Origin: an uncultured SAR116 cluster alpha proteobacterium
GTDB lineage: Bacteria > Pseudomonadota > Alphaproteobacteria > Puniceispirillales > Marisalimonadaceae
Assembly: GCA_902625215.1 (NCBI GenBank)
Contig: CACOAO010000006.1
Coordinates: 31,206-95,205 of the forward strand
DNA: 64,000 nucleotides
Direction of reading: 5' to 3'
The notes beneath the pieces are model-generated. The model was not told the origin of the DNA. It made no database searches and saw only the letters and a list, made by a program, of their open reading frames with translations. Of the stretch, positions 44,253 through 53,831 are shown one piece after another. Numbering within the stretch: position 1 is the first letter of the stretch; each line of letters begins with the position of its first letter. A program made the translations under genes and the position numbers.

Positions 44253-44882
44253 CTAACTATTTAAAATTGATGTACATACTGTTTTTATCATAAGTTGCGA
44301 TGAACGAGCACCAGGATCTATGTGACCTATTGAACGTTTACCTAAAAAAGAAGCCCTACCCTTTGTGGCTAATAAATTTTTAGTCGATAACATACCTTTT
44401 TCTGCTGTTTCAATAGCTTCCCTCATTAAATCTTTAGGATTTTTGTTATTTTGAATACCTTTTTTTAAGCAATCAGCTACAGGTATCAAAACATCCATCA
44501 TTGTTTTTTCTCCTACATCAGCTTTACCTCTTTGCTTGACAGCTTCAACACCAGAAGCAAACATCTCAATTCCTTTTTTATAATCGATAGCCTTGTCTAA
44601 ATTGCCACTTTTTGCCATTGTCATAAACAATGTACCAAATAAAGCCCCGGAAGAACCACCAATACCTGATAAAACTTTCATAGAAATTTGATTCAATGCT
44701 TTAGACATTGATAAATCTTTGATTATGGGCTCTAACTCAATTACGAGTTTAATTCCTCTTTGAATATTAAAAATATGATCACCATCACCAATTTCTTGAT
44801 CTAATTTTTCTATTTCTAGTGCGTGACTGTCTATAACAACTTGAATTTCTTTTGCTCTTTTGATCAAAAAATCAACACTCAC
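44253..44882 (-). CDS. dhaL: dihydroxyacetone kinase subunit DhaL
   Basis: About 209 residues. The nucleotide/Mg site of DhaL is visible as the EIGDGDH loop near residue 32, SGIGGSSGALFGTLF and GHIDPGARSS near the end. I start it at GTG 44882 because GGAG lies exactly 6 bases upstream. TTG 44903 and ATG 44900 further upstream have no ribosome site. In PTS-dependent systems DhaL holds ADP that DhaM re-phosphorylates; without a DhaM here the phosphate source is open, and direct ATP use is possible. Confidence 0.9.
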   Translation of the reverse strand: MSVDFLIKRAKEIQVVIDSHALEIEKLDQEIGDGDHIFNIQRGIKLVIELEPIIKDLSMSKALNQISMKVLSGIGGSSGALFGTLFMTMAKSGNLDKAIDYKKGIEMFASGVEAVKQRGKADVGEKTMMDVLIPVADCLKKGIQNNKNPKDLMREAIETAEKGMLSTKNLLATKGRASFLGKRSIGHIDPGARSSQLMIKTVCTSILNS

Positions 44883-44998
44883 TATATTCTCCGTGAACAT
44901 CAAAGATAATTTAATTAAATATTACGAAAAATTAAATAAGCTTTCAATATTAATGGTAAAAGAAGAAATAATAGAGTGGATTTTTTGATCAAAAGATT

Positions 44999-45895
44999 TT
45001 ATTGATTCAATAACTTTCTACAAAAATTTCCTATGCTTGTTATTGCATTTTCTGCATCTTTTAATACGTGAGCATTATTATGCCATCCGTGAAACATATC
45101 TTCCCAAATCTCAAGTTTTACATTTACATTCGCTTTTTTTGCTTTCTCATAAAAACGAGTACTGTCATCTAACATTGTCTCAGCAGAACCAACTTGAATT
45201 AATATATCCGGTAACCCCGATAATTCACCAATAATAGGGGATGCTAAATGAGACATATTGTTCAAGTCAGGAAAATATAACTTTGCAAATCTATCAAGGT
45301 ATTTTTTACTAATAACTGGATCAATTTTTTCATTTTTTATCATTGTTTCTCCTGATTGATAAAGATCAGTCCAAGGACTAAGTGCTACAGCTCCTAATGG
45401 TTGAGAAATATTATTTTCTTTAATCTTTAATAATAATGCTAAACATAATCCACCACCGGCAGATTGTCCGCTAACAATTATGTTTTTAGGTTGTATTTCT
45501 TCATTAATAAGCCATTCGTAGGCTGAAAATGTATCATCAATAGCTGCTGGGAAAGGGTTCTCAGGGGCTAATCTATAATCTATTGATAAACACTTAACTT
45601 TTGCTTCTGCAGAAATTCTTGCGACTGTTGCTCTTGTCGCAGCCACTGATCCCCTATAATAACCACCTCCATGCATAAACATGAATATTTTATTTTCATT
45701 TACTTCTCCACATGTTATCCATTCTGCATCAACGTTTCCAGCAACCACTTTTTTATATTTTATTTTCTTAGGAAGTGGGATCAAAAATCCAGCAGTTTCT
45801 GTCTCTTTTCGAAGTTGATCAATAGTTTTGTTTTCTGTGTAGGGATTTTTTCTTTTTGCTTCAATGATGTTTTTGAGCACTTTTTTGTTATCCAT
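44999..45895 (-). CDS. alpha/beta hydrolase, hormone-sensitive-lipase family esterase
   Basis: 298 residues. The HSL-family oxyanion motif HGGG is at residues 75-78 (FMHGGGYYRGS), the nucleophile Ser145 is in VSGQSAGGG, and Asp and His follow in QVGSAETMLDD and FHGWHNN. The DYRLAPENPFPAAIDD block is standard for the family. It hydrolyses short acyl esters in the cytoplasm. It lies upstream of dhaL on the same strand with a 116-base gap and downstream of the aldolase-like gene, so co-regulation is possible but not certain. Confidence 0.87.
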   Translation of the reverse strand: MDNKKVLKNIIEAKRKNPYTENKTIDQLRKETETAGFLIPLPKKIKYKKVVAGNVDAEWITCGEVNENKIFMFMHGGGYYRGSVAATRATVARISAEAKVKCLSIDYRLAPENPFPAAIDDTFSAYEWLINEEIQPKNIIVSGQSAGGGLCLALLLKIKENNISQPLGAVALSPWTDLYQSGETMIKNEKIDPVISKKYLDRFAKLYFPDLNNMSHLASPIIGELSGLPDILIQVGSAETMLDDSTRFYEKAKKANVNVKLEIWEDMFHGWHNNAHVLKDAENAITSIGNFCRKLLNQ

Positions 45896-45932
45896 ATTAG
45901 TATCATTCCGTAATAATTTTTTAAATCATAAT

Positions 45933-47069
45933 TTAAAAACTAAACCCTCTTGCAGAAACAGGCCATAAATCGATTACTTTTGAATCTTTTACTACTACAT
46001 ACCAATCATGTAAATTACAGGTTGGGTCACAATGTCCAGGAATTAAACGAATTTTGTCATTAATTCTAAGAACATTATAAGGGTCAGAAATTATTCCATG
46101 CTCATCAGAACATTTTATATATTCTAACTCAGAATTTATTGTTTTTGGCAAGCCACTATCAACTGCTATTGATTTTAACCCTGCATCTACTACAGCATGA
46201 TTTTGCAACGCTTTTGACATTACCCCAGTATAAACAAACAAGGAATTTTCAAAATTATTAGAGTTATTCAATTTTCTGTCATGTTTTAAAGATGAATAAT
46301 GGGCGTCCATAAAAGCATATGAACCTACTTGTATTTCGTCATAAATTTCTTCAGATACTTCAAGATCAAAACAACCTGTACCTACACCTGTAATAAAAGG
46401 TGAATATTTTATGAAATTAGCTTTTAATTCTTTAATTTTGTTACAAGTTTTTTTTACTTCGTTTTGTCTTGTTTTGTAATCTTCAATATGCTGAATGGAA
46501 CCATTGTAAGCTTGAAAACCAATAAAATTTAAATTAGCCATTTTTTTAATCATTTTAATCAGTTCATTTATTTTATAAAATGATTTGATTCCACATCTAT
46601 TTGCACCGCAATCATATTCAATATAAATATCAATTAGAGAATTATTTCTTTCAGCTGCTTTTTGAATATTGATTAAATTTTCACTATTATCGACACAACA
46701 CCCTATCTTTGCTTCTTTGGATGATATTTTTGCTAATCTATCTAATTTAAAGATATCAGTTATTTGATTAGTTATTAAAATGTCTTTTATTCCAGCTCTA
46801 AAGAATATCTCTGCTTCGCTGACTTTTTGGCAACAAATTCCATGTGCTCCACCGTTATCAATTTGGTAATTAGCAACATCAATTGATTTATGCATCTTGG
46901 CATGAGGTCTCAATTTTACATTATTATTGAGAACAAACTCTCTCATTTTTATTATATTATTCTCAAATATCTTAAAATCAATAATCAATGAGGGTGTCTG
47001 TATCTTACTAATATCCATTCCTATTTTAGCAGGAATATTAAAACCTACCTCAAATTCCTCTAAATTCAT
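45933..47069 (-). CDS. D-threonine aldolase / DSD1-family PLP enzyme
   Basis: 378 residues. An alanine-racemase-type N-terminal barrel has the PLP lysine in LRPHAKMHKS; the C-terminal D-serine-dehydratase-like domain has the metal pair His and Cys in PGHCDPTCNLHDWYVVV. That pair is characteristic of metal-activated D-threonine aldolases, 3-hydroxy-D-aspartate aldolases and DSD1-type D-serine dehydratases. It likely breaks beta-hydroxy-D-amino acids to glycine and an aldehyde, or dehydrates D-serine. It is divergent from gloA (95 bases) and upstream of the esterase. Confidence 0.82.
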   Translation of the reverse strand: MNLEEFEVGFNIPAKIGMDISKIQTPSLIIDFKIFENNIIKMREFVLNNNVKLRPHAKMHKSIDVANYQIDNGGAHGICCQKVSEAEIFFRAGIKDILITNQITDIFKLDRLAKISSKEAKIGCCVDNSENLINIQKAAERNNSLIDIYIEYDCGANRCGIKSFYKINELIKMIKKMANLNFIGFQAYNGSIQHIEDYKTRQNEVKKTCNKIKELKANFIKYSPFITGVGTGCFDLEVSEEIYDEIQVGSYAFMDAHYSSLKHDRKLNNSNNFENSLFVYTGVMSKALQNHAVVDAGLKSIAVDSGLPKTINSELEYIKCSDEHGIISDPYNVLRINDKIRLIPGHCDPTCNLHDWYVVVKDSKVIDLWPVSARGFSF

Positions 47070-47164
47070 AAAAAAACCTTTATTAAATACTCATAAACTT
47101 AGTATAGTTGAATTATTAATGTTATGTATATATTATAATTTTTTTAACAAATTTTGGATTTAAA

Positions 47165-47605
47165 ATGAAATTTTTACACACCATGATAAGAGTTACAAAC
47201 ATTGAGGAATCTTTAGATTTTTATTGCAACAAGCTAGGTCTTGTTGAGATTAGAAGAAAAGAAGTCCCAGAAGGAAAATTCACGCTTATCTTTCTTGCCG
47301 CACCAGAAGACGAAGACAATGCAATAAAAACAAGATCACCTGAAATTGAATTAACTTATAATTGGGATCCAGAAGAGTATGGAAGTGGTAGAAATTTTGG
47401 ACATCTTGCTCTTTCTGTAAAAAATATTTATGAAACATGCCAGAAATTAATGGATGCTGGAGTAACTATCAATAGACCTCCAAGAGAAGGAAGAATGGCA
47501 TTTATAAAGTCTCCTGATAATATTTCAATAGAATTGCTTCAGCAAGGTGATAACCTTGATATTAAAGAACCTTGGTCGAGTATGAAAAATACTGGAACAT
47601 GGTGA
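47165..47605 (+). CDS. gloA: lactoylglutathione lyase (glyoxalase I)
   Basis: 146 residues. The four metal ligands are in place: His5 (FLHTMIRV), Glu62 (IELTYNW), His80 (NFGHLAL) and Glu123 (ISIELLQ). This is the pattern of Ni/Co-type bacterial GloA, and the [19 protein letters not shown] block is diagnostic. It converts the methylglyoxal-glutathione adduct to lactoylglutathione. DHAP, the product of the nearby DhaKL, is the usual methylglyoxal source, though no co-transcription exists (opposite strands). Confidence 0.92.
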   Translation: MKFLHTMIRVTNIEESLDFYCNKLGLVEIRRKEVPEGKFTLIFLAAPEDEDNAIKTRSPEIELTYNWDPEEYGSGRNFGHLALSVKNIYETCQKLMDAGVTINRPPREGRMAFIKSPDNISIELLQQGDNLDIKEPWSSMKNTGTW

Positions 47606-47639
47606 TTTTTAAATTCAATAATGCTTAAGAGGTTTTACT

Positions 47640-47924
47640 ATGTATAAAAATATAATTTTTATTTGTGCTTTATTTATTTTACCCAGTTGTAATAAACACG
47701 CAACTTTAACTCAAATTAAACCAACTAAAAGTACTAATATTATATATCAAGAAAAACCATTTGAGCTAAAATGGAAGATTGAAAAAAAATCTATTACTTA
47801 TATTCCTGTAGAAGTTCATAAAAAAATCAAAAATATTTGCAAAAACTATGATAGGTTTGTTTTGATTAAAATAAAAACTTTTAAAGATGATACAGCCTTA
47901 GGTACTTTTGATTGCAGAATATAA
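47640..47924 (+). CDS. small putative lipoprotein
   Basis: 94 residues with a short signal peptide and lipobox (FILPSC, Cys17), followed by a Lys/Thr-rich linker and a compact 55-residue part containing WKIEKKSITYIPVEVHKKI and a final Cys in TFDCRI. I recognise no family. It follows gloA after 34 bases on the same strand and abuts the convergent mfd stop. Membrane location is supported; function is unknown. Confidence 0.6.
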   Translation: MYKNIIFICALFILPSCNKHATLTQIKPTKSTNIIYQEKPFELKWKIEKKSITYIPVEVHKKIKNICKNYDRFVLIKIKTFKDDTALGTFDCRI

Positions 47925-50900
47925 TCAGGATTTTAAACTTTCTAACTGATCGATAAAATTTAATACATTATCTATTTTATCTTCTCTATTTTTTAACCTT
48001 TTTTCCATAAAAAGCTTTTGATCAGACCTAATTTTTACTTTGCCAGAAGATTTACCAATCCAGTCTAAAAGATTATCAGTATCTTTAAAAAAATTATTTT
48101 TAAAACCTAATAAAATACCTTTAGGTCCTGCATCTATAAAATTAATATGATTTTTTAAACACTTATTTTTAATTACTAATGTTTGAAGTAGATTATTAAC
48201 TTCAACAGGAGGAGGACCAAACCTATCAAATAACTCTTCATTAAACTCATTTATCTCTTCACTATTTCGTAAATCACCTGCTTTCCTGTAAAGCGCCATT
48301 CTAGTTGATAGATCATATACATAAGTATCTGGAATGAGTACTGCCAAGCCTAATGAAATTGAAGGAGACCAAACTTCTTCTAAAGATGCTTCTTTATTTT
48401 TATAAGAATAAACAGCATCCCTAAGCATATTTTGATACAATTCAACTCCCACCTCTTTAATTTGCCCTGACTGTTCATCACCAAGCAAATTACCTGCTCC
48501 TCTTATATCCATATCATAGCTTGCAAGTGAAAAACCAGCTCCTAGATTGTCAAGAGTTTTAATTACATCTAGTCTTTGTTGAGAATTCTTATTTAAAACT
48601 TTACCCGCCTCAACTGTGAAATAAGCATATGCTCTTTTCTTACCTCTTCCAATACGCCCTCTTAGTTGATAAAGTTGAGAAAGTCCAAACATGTCAGATT
48701 TATAAATTATCATTGTATTAGCGTTAGGAATATCTATTCCTGATTCAATAATATTTGTAGAAATTAATATATCTGATTTACCATCTGCAAATGAATTAAT
48801 TGAACTATCTAATTCATCTATTTTCATTTGACCATGAGCAACTTTTATTGATAGGTTTGGTACCATTTTTTTAACTTTTTCATATAACCCATCTATATCT
48901 TTTACCCTTGGGCAAACAATAAAAGATTGTCCTCCCCTATTTTTTTCACGGTTTAAAGCATCTAATAAAACAACTTTATCCCATTCAAAAACAAAAGTAC
49001 GAATTGATAATCTATCTACAGGTGGTGTGCTAATCAAACTCAATTGTTTTAATCCAGACAAAGATAGTTGAAGCGTTCTTGGAATTGGTGTTGCTGTAAG
49101 AGTTAACACATGAATATTGCCTTGTAATTCTTTTATTTTTTCTTTTTGAGCAACTCCAAAATGTTGCTCCTCATCAACAATTAATAGTCCTAAATTGTTA
49201 AAATCAATATCATTAGAAAGTAAAGCATGCGTTCCAACAACAATATTTGTATCACCAGATTTAAGATTATTTTTAATAATCTTTCTTTTACTTGCCATAG
49301 TCATTCTAGATAATGAAGAAACTTTTAATGATGAATTTTTAAATCTTTCATAAAAACTTTTATAATGTTGTTTTACTAAAATTGTAGTTGGAGCTACTAA
49401 TGCAACCTGATAACCAGCGTTTGCTACAATAAAAGAAGCTCTTAATGCAACTTCAGTTTTTCCAAAACCAACATCACCACAAATAAGCCTATCCATAAGT
49501 TTTCCTGCTTCAAGATCAGACATTACATCTTTGATTGCAGAATCTTGGTCATCAGTAAGTTGAAAAGGAAAATCATTAGAAAATTTGTCGTAATCATCTG
49601 TAATTAATAACTTTTCTGTGTTAATAATTTCTCTTTGTGCAGCAACTCTAATTAATTTTTCAGCCATATCTTTAATTCTTTTTTTGACATTCGCTTTTCT
49701 GTTCTGCCAATTTGATGCACCTAACTTATCTAAATTTCTAACAATACCAGAATCGCCAACACGGCTTAACAAATTCATATTCTCTACAGGCAAAAATAAC
49801 TTATCACCATCTTGATATAATAATTTCAAACAATCATGATCTATTCCATTTGTTGATATTTTCAATAATCCATCATACAAACCAATACCATGATCAATAT
49901 GGGCCACTAAGTCACCAACATTAATTGAGTTTACATCTTTAAGAAAATTTTCAGTTTTCCTTCTCCATGATTTTCTTTTATTTTGTGAAAAGCCAAAAAT
50001 ATCACGTGTAAATATGAAAAAATGATTATTAAATTCAAAACTCTCCAAGTATGGAGAATATGAAAAATTGAAATTTGACAGATTTTTACTGCTAACAATC
50101 TTTTTAATGTCAATTAAATCGAATATTATGTTACTTTTATTTAAATCTTCTTCAAAAAAACTGACTAAATTATTTATCTTGGATTCATCTTCTATTATGA
50201 TTATGAATTTTTTTTTATTTTTAATCTCATTTATACAAAATTTAACAAAATTGTTGATTTTATTAGTTTTTTCTGAGCTTATAAAATTAGGAATTATTAA
50301 TGGTTTAGAAGAAAGATTTATTTCATTTTGATTAGTGATATTAGGTCTGTCATATTCGTTTAATTTAATATTATTAAAATTTTTTATATTATCTAAAATA
50401 TTACTTTTAGTAATATATAATTCTCCAATATCAAACGAATTATAATCAGTATTTTCACTTTTTCTTTCGTTACTAAAATTATTTATTTCTAACTCTCTTT
50501 CTTGAATTAGATTTTCAAAATTTTTGGTAAGCAAACATGTAATTCCATTTTCAAGTGGCAAATAGTCAAAAATTGAACTTAATTGTTTTTTATGAAATAA
50601 AGGTAAAAAATGTTCTATACCGTTAAACTTCATACCAGCAGATATGTTTTCGTAAAATAAACTATTTAACCCAGCAGTTCCGTTTTTATTCCTAAATCTT
50701 TTTCTAAAATTCTCTATATTTTTCTCATTTAATATAAATTCATTTGATGTATAAATATTAAAATCATTTATTTTATCCCTAGATCTTTGTGTAAGAGGAT
50801 CCATAGTTTTGATTGATTCAATATTTTCACCTATAAAATCAATTCTATACGCACTTTGGTTACCAACAGGAAAAATGTCTAATATACTTCCTCGTATACT

Positions 50901-51380
50901 AAATTCACCAATCTCTCTTACTGTTTGTACCCTTTTATATCCTGAGTTATTTAAAAACTCGATAATCAATTGAAATTTATAATCTGAAGATAAATTTAAA
51001 TTTATAAAATGTTTTAAAAAAAAATCTTTGGGCGCTGTTTTTATAAATAAACCATTAATAGTAGTTAAAATAACGTTTTTAGATTTATTTTTTTTAAAAA
51101 AACAAAGATCTGTAAATGATTTTACACGCTCTCCAATTAAATTAAGATTTGGTGATGAGATATCATAAGGTAAACAATCCCAAGATGGGATTTTATATAT
51201 GTTTATTTCTTTAAAATTCGAATGTAAAAAATTATAAACATTCGAGAGCTCTAAATCATTTTTTGCTACGTAAAATATATTTTGATTTTGAGATAAAGCA
51301 GAAATTAAGAAAGGTATTAAGCTATCCCTAATACCATTTATTTCTCTTATTTTATTTAAATCTTTATTAAAATTAAACAA
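47925..51380 (-). CDS. mfd: transcription-repair coupling factor
   Basis: 1151 residues, full length. The N-terminal UvrB-like module (YKIPSWDCLPYDISSPN, REIGEFSIRGSILDIFP) is followed by the RNA-polymerase-interaction domain (VGDLVAHIDHGIGLYDG). The translocase motor has Walker A GDVGFGKTEVAL and DEEQHFGV, plus TATPIPRTL and QLRGRIGRG. The C-terminal TRCF domain ends the protein. It removes RNA polymerase stalled at DNA damage and recruits UvrA. It is 1 base from sdhE upstream, an arrangement conserved in Alphaproteobacteria. Confidence 0.96.
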   Translation of the reverse strand: MFNFNKDLNKIREINGIRDSLIPFLISALSQNQNIFYVAKNDLELSNVYNFLHSNFKEINIYKIPSWDCLPYDISSPNLNLIGERVKSFTDLCFFKKNKSKNVILTTINGLFIKTAPKDFFLKHFINLNLSSDYKFQLIIEFLNNSGYKRVQTVREIGEFSIRGSILDIFPVGNQSAYRIDFIGENIESIKTMDPLTQRSRDKINDFNIYTSNEFILNEKNIENFRKRFRNKNGTAGLNSLFYENISAGMKFNGIEHFLPLFHKKQLSSIFDYLPLENGITCLLTKNFENLIQERELEINNFSNERKSENTDYNSFDIGELYITKSNILDNIKNFNNIKLNEYDRPNITNQNEINLSSKPLIIPNFISSEKTNKINNFVKFCINEIKNKKKFIIIIEDESKINNLVSFFEEDLNKSNIIFDLIDIKKIVSSKNLSNFNFSYSPYLESFEFNNHFFIFTRDIFGFSQNKRKSWRRKTENFLKDVNSINVGDLVAHIDHGIGLYDGLLKISTNGIDHDCLKLLYQDGDKLFLPVENMNLLSRVGDSGIVRNLDKLGASNWQNRKANVKKRIKDMAEKLIRVAAQREIINTEKLLITDDYDKFSNDFPFQLTDDQDSAIKDVMSDLEAGKLMDRLICGDVGFGKTEVALRASFIVANAGYQVALVAPTTILVKQHYKSFYERFKNSSLKVSSLSRMTMASKRKIIKNNLKSGDTNIVVGTHALLSNDIDFNNLGLLIVDEEQHFGVAQKEKIKELQGNIHVLTLTATPIPRTLQLSLSGLKQLSLISTPPVDRLSIRTFVFEWDKVVLLDALNREKNRGGQSFIVCPRVKDIDGLYEKVKKMVPNLSIKVAHGQMKIDELDSSINSFADGKSDILISTNIIESGIDIPNANTMIIYKSDMFGLSQLYQLRGRIGRGKKRAYAYFTVEAGKVLNKNSQQRLDVIKTLDNLGAGFSLASYDMDIRGAGNLLGDEQSGQIKEVGVELYQNMLRDAVYSYKNKEASLEEVWSPSISLGLAVLIPDTYVYDLSTRMALYRKAGDLRNSEEINEFNEELFDRFGPPPVEVNNLLQTLVIKNKCLKNHINFIDAGPKGILLGFKNNFFKDTDNLLDWIGKSSGKVKIRSDQKLFMEKRLKNREDKIDNVLNFIDQLESLKS

Positions 51381-51381
51381 T

Positions 51382-51639
51382 TTAATGACCTTTAAATTCT
51401 TTTATAAGGTCTATTAGAAAGTTTTCTTTAGAAGATTTAGATTTTTCAATGTCTATGGATAAACGCCAAATTCTAGGATCTCCTGAATTAAGAAGAGCTT
51501 GATATGCTAATAAGTTTTCATCATCGAGATTTTTTAAATGATTTTCTGCAAAATTACCTAGTAAAATGTCAGTTTCACGAGTACCGGTATATTTAGATCT
51601 ATAAATTAATTTTTTTATAAAAACATTTCTATTATTCAA
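51382..51639 (-). CDS. sdhE: SdhE, FAD assembly factor for succinate dehydrogenase
   Basis: 85 residues, the normal size of this family. Helical segments with YRSKYTGTRETDILLGNFA match the SdhE signature, and DPRIWRL near residue 54 is the second conserved block. The family's RGxxE motif reads TGTRE here, so the Gly and Glu are kept but the Arg before the Gly is Thr. It helps attach FAD to SdhA. It is the first gene of an sdhE-mfd operon and divergent from recG. Confidence 0.87.
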   Translation of the reverse strand: MNNRNVFIKKLIYRSKYTGTRETDILLGNFAENHLKNLDDENLLAYQALLNSGDPRIWRLSIDIEKSKSSKENFLIDLIKEFKGH

Positions 51640-51701
51640 TTTTTTCTCGTTTTATTGATATTTTTTGATATTGTTTATTATAAATAAAGGTTTTTGAATT
51701 C

Positions 51702-53828
51702 TTGTCTAATGTAATTATTAAGAGACCAAAAGAGATTTTTGAATTATTCTCATCACTTAGAAATTTAAATGGTGTTGGTGAAAAAAAATTAAACCTTTTA
51801 GAAAAAAAAATTGGTCCATATTTAATAAATCTTTTATTTTATTTGCCTCATAAGTCTATTAATAGATTCCAAAATATATCTTTAAAAGAAGTAAATCATG
51901 GTGACATATTAACTTGTGAAGTAGAGGTTGTGGAAATAAATATTCCTCCCTTTAATTTTAGAAAAAAAAATAATATGTCTAGGATAATAACCTTTGGCCT
52001 TAATAACGAAAAAAATGTTAGATTAGACATTGTTTATTTTGGGCAAAATACACAATATTTAAAAAATATTTATAAAGTCGGAACCAGAGTTTTTGTAAGT
52101 GGAAAATTTGAGAACTTTAATGGGCTTGGACAGATTGCTCATCCTGACTATGTAGTAAAAGAAACTGAGAAAAAATTAATACCATTTTTTCAACCAATTT
52201 ATCCCTTATTTTTTGGAATAAATCAAAAATTCATATCAAAAATTATCAACCAAGGTATAAAAAAAATACCATCAATACCCGAATGGTTAAGTGAAGATAT
52301 ACTGATAAATTACAAATTCCCAAATTGGCATACTTGTATATCAAGAATACATAATCCAGAAAACAATGATGACTTAAACTTAAATAGTGTTTTTAGAAAA
52401 CGACTTGCTTTAGATGAATTAATAGCAAATCAGATTTCAATGTTACTAATAAAAAATAAAATTTCTAAAATTAGGGAAATTAAACAATTTCATAGCAACT
52501 CAGAATTAATTGAAAATTTTTATTATAACTTACCATTTGAGTTAACTGAAAATCAAATAAAAGTTATTAAGGAGATAAAAGATGACATTCATAGCAACAA
52601 AACTATGGTTAGAATGCTTCAGGGAGATGTAGGATCAGGGAAAACAATTGTAGCAGTGATTTCTATGCTAAATGCAATATTAGACGGATCTCAAGCAGTA
52701 TTGATGGTTCCAACAGAAATTCTTGCAATTCAACATTTTAATACAATTAAAGACTTACTTACACCACTAAAAATTGAACCAACTCTTCTATTAGGAGAAA
52801 GTAGATCTGTTTATGATAATCAAACTAGATCCAATATAATTAAACAAATAGCAGACGGTGAAATTAAAATTATAATTGGAACTCATGCATTAATTTCAAA
52901 AAAAGTAATTTATAACAACCTATCTTTAGCTGTTATTGACGAGCAGCATAGGTTTGGCGTTAAACAAAGAGTTGAAATAACAGAAAAAGGTAATAACGTT
53001 AATGTACTAGTTATGACAGCAACTCCTATACCTAGATCTCTAGCACTTACTGCTTATGGTGATATGGATATTTCTGTTTTAAGTGAAAAACCGATTGGTA
53101 GAAAATTAATTAATACATACGTTTTATCGCAAAAAAAAATAGCAGTAGTATTATCTTCTATTGAAAGAGCAATTAAAGCTGGAGCTTTAGTATATTGGGT
53201 TTGTCCTCTAATTGAAGATTCTGAGAATTCAGATCTAATAGCAGTTAACGAAAGATATAATTTTTTAAAAAATAATTTTAAAAACATTAATATTTCATTA
53301 ATTCATGGAAAACAAAATCAGATTGAGAGAGAAACATCAATGAATGAATTTAAATTTGGTAAAAGTAAAATTCTTGTTGCAACTACGGTAATTGAAGTTG
53401 GAGTAGATGTTCCAGAGGCTACTATAATGGTGATTGAATGCGCAGAAAGATTTGGGTTAGCTCAAATACATCAATTAAGAGGAAGAGTCGGAAGAAGTAA
53501 TAAAGAATCCTCATGCATATTGTTATATAACTCTAATTTAAGCTCAATTGCTCATTCAAGGTTAAAAATCTTAAAGGAAAATGATGATGGATTTAAAATT
53601 TCTGAATATGATTTAGAATTACGTGGACCAGGAGAAATTCTTGGAAGCAAACAATCTGGCAATCTTGAATTTAAGTTTGTAGATTTGCATGTTCACAACC
53701 AAATGATACCCGTTGCAAGAGACGAAGCAAGGAAAATGCTGGAAAAAAAAGATGACAGAGAAAAAATCAATGTGCTTTTATCTATTTTTGAAAATAATGA
53801 TGCTATCAAATTATTAAAAGGTGGTTGA
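51702..53828 (+). CDS. recG: ATP-dependent DNA helicase RecG
   Basis: 708 residues. An N-terminal wedge/OB domain (LRNLNGVGEKKLNLLEKKIG and the GDILTCEVEV barrel) precedes the helicase core with Walker A GDVGSGKT, DEQHRFGV, TATPIPRSL and QLRGRVGRS. RecG reverses stalled replication forks. The start is TTG 51702 with only AAAGG upstream; no better start exists in frame near the conserved N-terminus. It is divergent from sdhE-mfd over a 62-base promoter gap. Confidence 0.95.
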   Translation: MSNVIIKRPKEIFELFSSLRNLNGVGEKKLNLLEKKIGPYLINLLFYLPHKSINRFQNISLKEVNHGDILTCEVEVVEINIPPFNFRKKNNMSRIITFGLNNEKNVRLDIVYFGQNTQYLKNIYKVGTRVFVSGKFENFNGLGQIAHPDYVVKETEKKLIPFFQPIYPLFFGINQKFISKIINQGIKKIPSIPEWLSEDILINYKFPNWHTCISRIHNPENNDDLNLNSVFRKRLALDELIANQISMLLIKNKISKIREIKQFHSNSELIENFYYNLPFELTENQIKVIKEIKDDIHSNKTMVRMLQGDVGSGKTIVAVISMLNAILDGSQAVLMVPTEILAIQHFNTIKDLLTPLKIEPTLLLGESRSVYDNQTRSNIIKQIADGEIKIIIGTHALISKKVIYNNLSLAVIDEQHRFGVKQRVEITEKGNNVNVLVMTATPIPRSLALTAYGDMDISVLSEKPIGRKLINTYVLSQKKIAVVLSSIERAIKAGALVYWVCPLIEDSENSDLIAVNERYNFLKNNFKNINISLIHGKQNQIERETSMNEFKFGKSKILVATTVIEVGVDVPEATIMVIECAERFGLAQIHQLRGRVGRSNKESSCILLYNSNLSSIAHSRLKILKENDDGFKISEYDLELRGPGEILGSKQSGNLEFKFVDLHVHNQMIPVARDEARKMLEKKDDREKINVLLSIFENNDAIKLLKGG

Positions 53829-53831
53829 TCA

